Positions 9,706 to 17,264 of a stretch of 64,000 nt of DNA are shown one piece after another. The notes under the pieces were generated by a model. It searched no databases and was not told the origin of the DNA. It saw nothing but the letters and a program-made list of their open reading frames with translations. The stretch comes from Kangiella marina (GTDB taxonomy: Bacteria > Pseudomonadota > Gammaproteobacteria > Enterobacterales > Kangiellaceae), in contig NZ_BAABFV010000001.1 in assembly GCF_039541235.1 (NCBI RefSeq), forward strand, positions 1,488,001 through 1,552,000. The letters are read 5' to 3'. Position 1 is the first letter of the stretch; each line of letters starts with the position of its first letter. A program made the translations under genes and the position numbers.

Positions 9706-9753
9706 TTATTGAGTAACATAGTTATTGAGTAAAATAGTTTCTGAGTAAAAAAG
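9706..9753 (+). repeat. Three tandem 16-bp repeats upstream of vgrG
   Basis: Three adjacent 16-base units occupy 9706-9721, 9722-9737 and 9738-9753. The first two differ at one position; the third is more diverged at its start and end. All share a TGAGTAA core. The array ends 9 bases before the vgrG start codon, with the ribosome-binding sequence overlapping its end. It could be a slipped duplication or a regulatory array; no function can be read from sequence. Confidence 0.75.
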
Positions 9754-9762
9754 GGAAGCACG

Positions 9763-11862
9763 ATGGGAATATTTGAGAAATACACACAGGGAAACCGCTT
9801 ACTTCAAGTCGAGACTCCTCTCGGGGGAAATACCCTCCTGCTAACGGCTATTGAAGGTTATGATGAGCTTTCAGCGCCTTATCAGTTTACTCTAACCTGT
9901 TTGTCAGAAGAGCCCAGTTTACCGGTCCAAGATTTGGTTGGGAAACCTGTAGACTTCGGCTTTGAATTGAACAATGGCGCTACGCGCTACTTCAATGGGT
10001 ATGTCAGTCGATTAGTCAGTTTAGGCACTGCATCAGAACACTTATATCGTTACCAATTGACGGTAGTGCCGAAATTATGGTTTCTCGGTAGACGTGTGAA
10101 CTTAAGGATATTTCAGCATCAAACATTGCCACAAATTGTTGAGAAATTGTTTGCTGAGCATGAGATCACATTTGAAAATCGGATCACTGCCAATTACCCC
10201 AGACATGACTATTGTGTGCAGTACCGTGAAAGCGATTTGGACTTTATGAGTCGTTTGCTAGAAGAAAGTGGGATCTTTTATTACTTTGAACATCTTCAGG
10301 GTGAACATAAGATTATCCTTGCAGATAATAAGTCGAGTTATCCCGCCTGTGCCCAATCAGTGGTGGCTCAGTCTTATGGCAGTTTGGACGATGAGCATAT
10401 TTCAGATTGGCGGAAAGAAGTAATCTTCCCTCATGGACAATATAGTGCCAGAAGCTACAATTTTGAAAGTCCCAATGATGATTTGAGTACGAACTGTCAG
10501 GCACACAATGATTTTCCAGGAGTCGAGCCTTATGAAATATACGACTACCCGGGAGAGTATTACGATTCAGGGGATGGGGAGCCAGAAACCAAGAGTCGAA
10601 TGCAGGAAGCTGAGCAGTATCATGAACGAGTAGAGGCAAAAAGCAGTTGCCGTAATCTATCGGTCGGAGGGACCTTTACCGTCAGTATACATGATGACCG
10701 TACTGAAATGGGACAGAGTTACTTAATCACAAGGATGCAGTATAAAGCTCAAGATAATACTTATCTCAACAGTGATGATCCGCAGCAAGAAGTAAGTAAT
10801 AGTTTTACGTGTATTCCAAAGTCTGTCCAGTTTCGTCCAGCCAGAAGACAGGCGAAGCCTTGTGTAAAAGGGATTCAAAGTGCAGTCGTGACGGGACCTA
10901 AAGACGAAGAGATTTATACTGACGAATATGGCCGTGTAAAAGTACAGTTTCACTGGGATCGTGAAGGGAATTTGGATGAGAATAGTTCCTGCTGGGTGCG
11001 CGTGTCGCAGCAATGGGCTGGTGCGGGTTTTGGTGGTATCAATATTCCTCGAGTGGGTCATGAAGTCTTAATCGAGTTCGAAGATGGCGATCCAGACAGA
11101 CCGATCATTACTGGGCGTGTTTATAATGGTAATAACCCCGTACCTTATCATTTACCTTCCAACAAAACGCAGAGTGGCTGGATGTCTCGTTCGACACCAA
11201 AGGGCAGCGTTGAGAACTGCAATCAGATTCGGTTTGAAGATAGAAAAGGCGCTGAGCAATTGTTGATCCATGCCGAAAAAAATCAGGACATCGAAGTTGA
11301 GAAAGATGAAAGCCACTGGGTTGGTAATAATCGCACAAAAGTTATCGACAATGATGAAACCAGTCATATAAAGCATGATCGTAAAAAAACAGTGAGCAAT
11401 GATGAAGCGGCTGATATCGGTAACGATCAAAAGACCAAAATTGGCAACGATATTGAGCTTAAAGTGGGGAGAAACTCGCAAATTGAAATCACCAAGGATT
11501 TGTTAGAAAACGTTAACAATCATCGAAAAGAATATACCTATGCCAACCATTGGGAAGAAGTGGGTGGGCATTATGAGCATAAAGTACAGGGAAAATATGA
11601 CCTGGAAGTCGTCGAGAAAATATTTAGCAGAACCACAGAGCATACATTGCATGCGTCAGATAAGGTGGTGATAGCTGGAGCCGGAGGATCGATCACCATT
11701 GATAACTCAGGTATTACTTTGGAAGGGAAGGAAATCAATATTAAAGGCAGTGCGATCAATATGGGAAGTGGTTCAGCAAAGCAGATTGAAGCATTGAAAG
11801 GGGCTGCTAACGAGGGGTTACCCTTCTGTGAAGAGTGTGTGACGAGAAAGGATGACGAATAA
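9763..11862 (+). CDS. vgrG: T6SS spike protein VgrG (TssI)
   Basis: VgrG trimers form the puncturing spike on top of the Hcp tube. The 699 aa protein has the gp27-like base (about residues 1-380, including ESDLDFMSRLLEESGIFYYF near 155-175), the gp5 OB-fold with DEYGRVKVQFHWDREG and GFGGINIPRVGHEVLIEFEDGDPDRP, and a C-terminal beta-helix built of short repeats (residues about 500-670). After the helix there is only a short tail containing a CEEC motif, with no enzymatic extension, so effectors must be carried as cargo through the following PAAR and chaperone genes. It overlaps the next gene by 11 bases. Confidence 0.96.
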   Translation: MGIFEKYTQGNRLLQVETPLGGNTLLLTAIEGYDELSAPYQFTLTCLSEEPSLPVQDLVGKPVDFGFELNNGATRYFNGYVSRLVSLGTASEHLYRYQLTVVPKLWFLGRRVNLRIFQHQTLPQIVEKLFAEHEITFENRITANYPRHDYCVQYRESDLDFMSRLLEESGIFYYFEHLQGEHKIILADNKSSYPACAQSVVAQSYGSLDDEHISDWRKEVIFPHGQYSARSYNFESPNDDLSTNCQAHNDFPGVEPYEIYDYPGEYYDSGDGEPETKSRMQEAEQYHERVEAKSSCRNLSVGGTFTVSIHDDRTEMGQSYLITRMQYKAQDNTYLNSDDPQQEVSNSFTCIPKSVQFRPARRQAKPCVKGIQSAVVTGPKDEEIYTDEYGRVKVQFHWDREGNLDENSSCWVRVSQQWAGAGFGGINIPRVGHEVLIEFEDGDPDRPIITGRVYNGNNPVPYHLPSNKTQSGWMSRSTPKGSVENCNQIRFEDRKGAEQLLIHAEKNQDIEVEKDESHWVGNNRTKVIDNDETSHIKHDRKKTVSNDEAADIGNDQKTKIGNDIELKVGRNSQIEITKDLLENVNNHRKEYTYANHWEEVGGHYEHKVQGKYDLEVVEKIFSRTTEHTLHASDKVVIAGAGGSITIDNSGITLEGKEINIKGSAINMGSGSAKQIEALKGAANEGLPFCEECVTRKDDE

Positions 11863-12484
11863 AAGATTACCGAAGCTTACAAAGAAGGAACGAGCTCATT
11901 TAAAAGAGCTGCTGTTAGACTCTGTAGGAGATAATGAAGAGTTGTACGCTATTGTCGACTCAGCAAAGGATGGCTCAATACCGCATTACTTAAACGGTCT
12001 TAAAGCAAACTATAGAGTGTTATTGACAGGTGAGGGCGCCAAAGGGTTAGAAAGTGTCGCGCCTTATATCGTCAGACTCGAAGAGTCGGCAAATACTGTG
12101 AATTGGTATTTAGAAAAGGTATACGGTAACGGGATAGGATTCGTAGTAGCTTCCATGGATTCCATCGAACAGCTTGCAGATCAATGGGCGGGCATCATTG
12201 AAACAAAAGTGCCGAGCTCAGGGCATAACGGATATTTTAGAGTATATGACCCTGTAGTACTGCGGAGTTATCTAGAGATACTAGACGAAGACGGTGAGTT
12301 AGGAGATTTTTTTGAACATCTAGGATCGCTACTTGTTGAAGCAGATAATACTGTGGAATTAATTTGTTATAGAAAGAATTCTAAAGACAAGTTTAATAAT
12401 GAAATAATTGTGAGTAAAGAAAGCATTCATAGAGCAGAAAACATGCCGCGGGACACTATTGAAAAGGGAGCGATAGCAGGATGA
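11852..12484 (+). CDS. DUF4123 T6SS effector chaperone (Tap/TEC type)
   Basis: DUF4123 proteins are cytoplasmic adaptors that load a specific effector onto VgrG. The 210 aa protein shows the family order: LYAIVDSAKDG near residue 31, VAPYIVRLEES near 70, and the diagnostic FRVYDPVVLRSYLEIL near residue 129. Its start lies inside the end of vgrG and its stop overlaps the PAAR gene start as ATGA, so vgrG, chaperone and PAAR are translationally coupled. Its client is most likely the DUF2235 lipase at the end of the module, by location only. Confidence 0.87.
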   Translation: MTNKRLPKLTKKERAHLKELLLDSVGDNEELYAIVDSAKDGSIPHYLNGLKANYRVLLTGEGAKGLESVAPYIVRLEESANTVNWYLEKVYGNGIGFVVASMDSIEQLADQWAGIIETKVPSSGHNGYFRVYDPVVLRSYLEILDEDGELGDFFEHLGSLLVEADNTVELICYRKNSKDKFNNEIIVSKESIHRAENMPRDTIEKGAIAG

Positions 12485-12762
12485 AGGAAATAGCATTAAT
12501 CGGTCATACCCATACCTGCAAGGGAACGAAAAGCAGTGAACATAAAAATGGCCCGATAATCAGTGGGCAAGCAAAAGTGACAGTGAATGGTGTGCCCGTC
12601 GCTGTTGTCGGCGATAAGCTGCAATGTGATGATTCAACTGACGTTATCGTTAAGGGATCTAGCGTGGTTAAAATTAATGGCAAGCCTGTTGCTCGAAAGG
12701 GAGATAAAACGGCAATAGGGGGATTCATTGATAAAGGTGATCCGTTAGTTAAGATTGAGTAA
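12481..12762 (+). CDS. PAAR-domain T6SS spike tip protein
   Basis: A 93 aa protein consisting of a single PAAR-like domain, which forms the metal-bound sharp tip of the VgrG spike. Visible features are an N-terminal GHTHTC segment, and short beta repeats such as GQAKVTVNGVPVAVVGDK and KINGKPVARKGDK that are typical of the fold. Candidate metal ligands are the histidines and cysteines in the first 20 residues and the cysteine near residue 49. There is no fused toxin domain. Confidence 0.87.
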   Translation: MKEIALIGHTHTCKGTKSSEHKNGPIISGQAKVTVNGVPVAVVGDKLQCDDSTDVIVKGSSVVKINGKPVARKGDKTAIGGFIDKGDPLVKIE

Positions 12763-12772
12763 TTAGGGATGA

Positions 12773-13156
12773 ATGATGTCAAACAAGTCGAAAAGTAAGA
12801 TTCAAAAACTATTTACCGAAAATCACTATAAAAAGTTTTTAATGCAATGCCGAGATGAAATAACGCAAAAGTTCCCGGGCTTTTGGAGCAGCCTTTCTCA
12901 GCAAGAGCAACTGACTTGGCTTGATAGCGTTGTTCGAGACTCAAAGAAACTCGGGTTTGGGAATGAGTACTTAATTAAAGATTACATGAGCATTGTGTGT
13001 AAGATAGGAAAAGATTTCCTCCAAGACCCTGACATCGATAATAAGATAGTACGGTTCATAACTGACACTAACTTTTCACCTTACGTAAGAACCAGAGACA
13101 CCAATCGATGGATTGATAAAAACTTGTCTAAGATAACAAAGCCAGAGAGGATCTAA
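12773..13156 (+). CDS. Small cytosolic protein of the T6SS cargo module, function unknown
   Basis: I do not recognise a named function. The 127 aa product has no signal peptide or membrane segment, is lysine rich at the N-terminus, and aligns along about 93 residues with the next gene's product. Shared elements are KFPG, EQLxWxD, IGKDF or LGKDF, and FSxYVRxRD. The C-terminal half resembles short helical proteins seen near VgrG loci, but that is memory rather than a search. Start codons at 12773 and 12776 are both possible. Its place between the PAAR gene and the DUF2931/Tle1 genes suggests an immunity protein, an adaptor or a second effector component. The region is AT-rich compared with the tss genes. 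Confidence 0.7.
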   Translation: MMSNKSKSKIQKLFTENHYKKFLMQCRDEITQKFPGFWSSLSQQEQLTWLDSVVRDSKKLGFGNEYLIKDYMSIVCKIGKDFLQDPDIDNKIVRFITDTNFSPYVRTRDTNRWIDKNLSKITKPERI

Positions 13157-13160
13157 GACT

Positions 13161-13607
13161 ATGATGAAAAAAATAACAGTTATAGTATTACTGATTCTTA
13201 TCGCGGAGTTAGCGATGGCAGACAGTAAAGAGGTTGTTGGCTCAGAAACTGAAAAATCATCACAAAACAATATTTATCATGATTATATTGTTCAAACAAA
13301 AAAATTAATTGATAAAAAGTTTCCCGGCTATTTCAAAGAGCTAACGAAAGGTGAGCAATTACAATGGATTGACTACGTGGGTCGACAAGGGGCTAAGTTT
13401 GGATACGACAATATAAGCTTGAGGCAGGGCTATACAATCATAGCTTGCTACTTAGGAAAGGACTTTATGACAGATCAAGGTGTAGATAAGAATATTAAGC
13501 GATTCTTACAAGATGAAAGGTTTTCTAAATACGTAAGAATTAGAGATATGCAGCGGTATTTAGAAAAGAAGAACTATAAATTAAACAAACCATCGATTGT
13601 GGAATAA
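13161..13607 (+). CDS. Exported paralogue of the preceding small protein, function unknown
   Basis: A 148 aa product with a convincing Sec signal peptide (MKK start, hydrophobic VIVLLILIAELAMA, cleavage after AMA). The mature part aligns with the preceding protein: I count about 41 identities over 93 positions, including KFPG, EQLxW, GKDF, FSxYVRxRD and a final KP. It therefore looks like a duplicated domain sent to the periplasm while its sister stays in the cytosol. It begins 4 bases after the preceding stop and ends one base before the next start. A periplasmic immunity role against the lipase or another toxin is plausible but unproven. Confidence 0.72.
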   Translation: MMKKITVIVLLILIAELAMADSKEVVGSETEKSSQNNIYHDYIVQTKKLIDKKFPGYFKELTKGEQLQWIDYVGRQGAKFGYDNISLRQGYTIIACYLGKDFMTDQGVDKNIKRFLQDERFSKYVRIRDMQRYLEKKNYKLNKPSIVE

Positions 13608-14288
13608 ATGATGAAAAAAACGATAGCAACACTGCTGATAATTTTTGTTACTGGCTGCTCTGCTATGCAAAAGAAAGCCAATGGCAGTCATTTCAACTTT
13701 GGATCTAATAATAACTCAGAAGCAAGCGTTTGGTTAGAAGAAATTATTGTTGATGGGAACTGGAGTGCTCCTGCTACAGGGACTCTAGGCTGTGGTGGTG
13801 GCAATATAAATGGTGCACCAGCTATTGGCTCAGTTCCTAAAAATACTCCAGCACCAAAAGATACCATTTACTTGGAGTGGTATGCTTGGAGGGAGATGTC
13901 AAGAATGAAAGCGGTAGTTGATTTGCCAGGTAGAGATGTAATCTATCCATTGTTGCTTAATCCACCGTGGCCTAAAAATAAATATAATATAAATAAATCC
14001 TACTTTATTATTGATTTTAGACCTGACCATAAAGTCTGGATCAAACTTGCTGATACTTCTTCGCCGTCGTCACAAGACGAGGTAATGATTTTAGCAGAAG
14101 GACAAGGTGTTAAAACTGATGATGTTGTTACTCGATATAGCCATTTTGAGGAGGGTGAAAACTACAAACTCGATTGTACGGCACACCGTAAACGGATTGA
14201 GGAACTTGGGGGATACACGAATTCTTTAGAAGTTTATGACCGTTGGTATCCTGGAGCGCCTCAAAATAAAGAGTTAGGCCATGAGTAG
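13608..14288 (+). CDS. DUF2931-family lipoprotein, candidate immunity protein for the lipase
   Basis: A 226 aa lipoprotein: MMKKTIATLLIIF followed by lipobox VTGC, cysteine at residue 17. The body has features of DUF2931 proteins (SVWLEEIIVDGNW, a glycine-rich turn, DTIYLEWYAWREM). DUF2931 lipoproteins are commonly found beside DUF2235/Tle1 phospholipases and are taken as their periplasmic immunity partners. The stop overlaps the start of the lipase gene by 8 bases, so the two are coupled. Base composition is AT-rich, consistent with transfer as part of a cargo unit. Family assignment is by recalled motif pattern. Confidence 0.72.
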   Translation: MMKKTIATLLIIFVTGCSAMQKKANGSHFNFGSNNNSEASVWLEEIIVDGNWSAPATGTLGCGGGNINGAPAIGSVPKNTPAPKDTIYLEWYAWREMSRMKAVVDLPGRDVIYPLLLNPPWPKNKYNINKSYFIIDFRPDHKVWIKLADTSSPSSQDEVMILAEGQGVKTDDVVTRYSHFEEGENYKLDCTAHRKRIEELGGYTNSLEVYDRWYPGAPQNKELGHE

Positions 14289-15723
14289 TCGTAAAAGCCC
14301 GAATCAGCTACCAAGCAAATGCCCATGGATATTAAGAGTCGGTGTTTTCTTTGATGGAACTGGTAACAATAAAGAAAATGATATCCCTAGAGGTAAAGCC
14401 ACAAATATTGCGAAGTTATGGGAAACGTACAAAATTGAAGAGGATACAAAAAACCTTATAAGATATAGACGGTTTTATAAAAATGGTGTTGGCACAATTG
14501 ATGGAGATGATGATGAAGTTAGTGGTTTAGCACTAGGGGAAGGTGGCATAGAAAGAGTTCATGAGGCGATAAAAGAGGTTGCAGATTTTTTTGATGGTAA
14601 GCCTTGCGCTAAAGAGTTTGTTGTTGATGTATTTGGTTTTAGTCGCGGCGCTGCTCAGGCCAGACATTTTATCAATGAATTACACGACCGTGCCGCTGGG
14701 CCGAATGTTAAAGTTGGCTTTGTAGGAATTTATGACACAGTGGCTTCTTTTGCTGGAGGTTGGATCGGAGCGCTTGACCCTACGGATTTATTCTCAGATG
14801 ACGAAGCTGGGGATAATATTAATCGTTACAAAGTGTCGGAGTACCAAGGACAAAGAAAGGTAAGACGAGGACGAAGAATTGTAGAGGCCCCATACTATAA
14901 AGATATTATTAAAGACTTTAACTTTCACCTCAGCTCTGCTTCTGCAGATTTTATTGAGCACTTTGTGGCAAGAGATGAGGTTCGTAAGAACTTTCCGTTA
15001 AGTAGCTTGGAGCCTAATGATGGAGGCTTCCTGAATCAGAAGACATATATTGGCGTGCACTCTGATATTGGTGGAGGCTATGCAACAGATGAAGGTGAGA
15101 TAAAAAATAAACTAGACTGGATAGCGCGTTATCGACCAGTACATGGAGCTAGGATCGGTGGCTTAGATAGAGCAAGGCCCGATAAAAGCAATCAGTATCG
15201 AAAAGAGGAACGATACTCGGAAGCAGAAATAGAAGAGATAAAGCAGGCGTATTGGAAGCTTGGTTATGATATCCGTGAAGAAAGACTAGGGTTAAAAGTG
15301 TGGTTGGTTGGCAAGAAAAGCGTTGCTAATACTTTATCCAATGTCTATTTACGATTGATGCACCAGAAAGCCTGTCAGTCTCAAGTACCATTTGAAGAGT
15401 TACCTGAAGGCGAAGAGTACGATATTCCATCAGAGCTTCAGGACTATTGGAAATCGTTAAAGGATAACGATAGTTTTCCTCGTTCATGTGAACAAGAAAT
15501 TTATGCAAAGTTTGTGCATCAGTCAGATGTTGATGATGAGGACAGAGCGCCAATATACAAGCCGAAACAGTATTTTGCTGATTTAGCTAATGAGCCTGAT
15601 GTTGGCGAAATAAGAACGATCTTTACAAATGACTCGACTTTAGCCGTGGCGCCAGAAGCTAATGATAACGTTGACGCTAATGGTGCTGAGATCTGTACTG
15701 AGAATTTAGCGAGTAGGGGTTAG
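14281..15723 (+). CDS. tle1: DUF2235 phospholipase, Tle1-type T6SS effector
   Basis: A 480 aa alpha/beta-hydrolase of the DUF2235 family that includes T6SS lipase effectors of the Tle1 group, which cleave membrane phospholipids of rival cells. Near the N-terminus is VGVFFDGTGNNKEN; the nucleophile elbow is GFSRGAA with Ser121; Asp152 in GIYDTV and His260 in GVHSDIGGGY complete a plausible catalytic triad. There is no signal peptide, as expected for cargo delivered through the spike. It follows the DUF2931 lipoprotein with an 8-base overlap. Its end overlaps the convergent FGGY kinase by 4 bases, marking the right edge of the T6SS locus. Confidence 0.85.
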   Translation: MSSRKSPNQLPSKCPWILRVGVFFDGTGNNKENDIPRGKATNIAKLWETYKIEEDTKNLIRYRRFYKNGVGTIDGDDDEVSGLALGEGGIERVHEAIKEVADFFDGKPCAKEFVVDVFGFSRGAAQARHFINELHDRAAGPNVKVGFVGIYDTVASFAGGWIGALDPTDLFSDDEAGDNINRYKVSEYQGQRKVRRGRRIVEAPYYKDIIKDFNFHLSSASADFIEHFVARDEVRKNFPLSSLEPNDGGFLNQKTYIGVHSDIGGGYATDEGEIKNKLDWIARYRPVHGARIGGLDRARPDKSNQYRKEERYSEAEIEEIKQAYWKLGYDIREERLGLKVWLVGKKSVANTLSNVYLRLMHQKACQSQVPFEELPEGEEYDIPSELQDYWKSLKDNDSFPRSCEQEIYAKFVHQSDVDDEDRAPIYKPKQYFADLANEPDVGEIRTIFTNDSTLAVAPEANDNVDANGAEICTENLASRG

Positions 15724-17264
15724 TTTATCGTGTGCAGGTTCTTATAAAGGGGCTTTAGCCGTTTATAGAGTCGCTTGTAGGTTTCTTGATAGAGCTTGTG
15801 GTATTTTTTTGTATTTCCTGGAATCGGTTTGAACACTGCGCCCTGACGACACATGGCTGATGTTGCTGCTTCATAATCCTTATAAAGGCCAATGCCGACG
15901 GCGGCATTAATCGCTGCTCCGAGTGCTGATGTTTCATAGGTATGAGGTCGTATGGCAGGCCGATTGAATATATCTGCAGTTAACTGCATGCTGGTCGCAC
16001 TTTGTGAACCTCCCCCTGAGACATAAAGTTCTGATATTTTTTGATGAGTCCTGCGTTCAATATTCTCCATTCCTTCCCTTAAGCTATAGGCGATACCTTC
16101 CAAGATCGCATGGTAAACGTGTGCTTTGGTATGAGAGTCTTTAAATCCTATGATGGAGCCTCGAGCTTCGGGACCTGGTACTTTAACTCCAGGAGACCAG
16201 TAAGGTTGTAACATTAAGCCATCAGAACCTGGCGGGATGTCAGCAACGGACTCTTCTAGAATTTGCTCGGTAGCAACGCCGCGCTCTTGTGATAATAGCT
16301 TTTCAGCATGTGCAAATTCATCTTTGAACCAACTAATCATCCAGTATCCGCGGTGGATCTGAAACTCTAGCGTGTAGGCGTTCGATACGGATGATGGGTA
16401 AGGTGGAATAAATCGAACTGGCTCGACATATGTTTGACTGGTGACGTTTATGGTGGCAGTGGTGCCGTAACTTAAACATGCTTGGTGTTTATCCAAGCAA
16501 CCTGAGCCTAATACTTCCGAAGCTTTATCTGCACCAGCAGCGATGACTGGCAGCCCTTGGGGCAGACCAGTCGCTTTAGAGGCGCTGGATTGAAGCTGGC
16601 CTATCAGATCACCCGGTTTCACAAGTTCAGGAAGTTGCTGTTGAGAAATGGGTGCTATTTGCCACTTCCAATCAGAAGGCTTAGCCCACTGGTGGTGTTT
16701 GTAGTCAAAAGGAATATAGCTGACTTGTGAGGCTACGGAATCTTTATACTCACCGGTAAGCTGATAATTGAGGTAACCGGATAATAGCAGGTACTTGTGT
16801 GTGTTTTGCCATATGTCAGGTTGGTGATGAGCTATCCAAGCTGCCTGGCAACTGGCTTGGAAGTTCTCGAGAGTCGCGTTAAGTCCTGCTAATTTAAAAA
16901 GGTATTTCCAGTAACCTTTTAATGGCTGAGTTTCTTCTAGTTTTCGTTGATCGGTCCAGATGATTGCGGGGCGTAAAGGTTTGCCACTAACATCAAGGTT
17001 AACGACCGTATTTCTCAGAGTCGTTACGGCTATCGCTTGGATATTCGAAAAGTGATCTGAGGCAGTCGATTTTAGTCTTTGGCACGCTAAGCATAAAGTG
17101 TCCCAAAAGTAGCTTGGGTTTTGCTCATACCAGCCAGGGTTAGGTGACTGATAATGATTAATAGGAATCTGGCTTTTGGCGAGGATATTGCCATGAACGT
17201 CAAAGATAATGGCACGCAAGCTTTGCGTACCATTATCAATGGCGAGAATGGTCTTGTTGCTCAA
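15720..17264 (-). CDS. FGGY-family carbohydrate kinase, substrate unknown
   Basis: FGGY kinases phosphorylate sugars or polyols using ATP. The 514 aa protein has the N-terminal phosphate-binding loop AIDNGTQSLRAIIFD, a WTDQR motif near residue 95, and the C-terminal nucleotide-binding motif SGGGSQSATSMQLTADIF near residue 415 followed by ALGAAINAA. These show an intact two-domain kinase but do not identify the substrate (glycerol, xylulose, ribulose and others use this fold). It starts with TTG immediately after the prlC stop codon, so it is translated from the same message. Its position at the end of a glycerol-phosphate-type glycan operon makes a polyol substrate attractive, but this is inference. 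Confidence 0.85.
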   Translation of the reverse strand: MSNKTILAIDNGTQSLRAIIFDVHGNILAKSQIPINHYQSPNPGWYEQNPSYFWDTLCLACQRLKSTASDHFSNIQAIAVTTLRNTVVNLDVSGKPLRPAIIWTDQRKLEETQPLKGYWKYLFKLAGLNATLENFQASCQAAWIAHHQPDIWQNTHKYLLLSGYLNYQLTGEYKDSVASQVSYIPFDYKHHQWAKPSDWKWQIAPISQQQLPELVKPGDLIGQLQSSASKATGLPQGLPVIAAGADKASEVLGSGCLDKHQACLSYGTTATINVTSQTYVEPVRFIPPYPSSVSNAYTLEFQIHRGYWMISWFKDEFAHAEKLLSQERGVATEQILEESVADIPPGSDGLMLQPYWSPGVKVPGPEARGSIIGFKDSHTKAHVYHAILEGIAYSLREGMENIERRTHQKISELYVSGGGSQSATSMQLTADIFNRPAIRPHTYETSALGAAINAAVGIGLYKDYEAATSAMCRQGAVFKPIPGNTKKYHKLYQETYKRLYKRLKPLYKNLHTIN

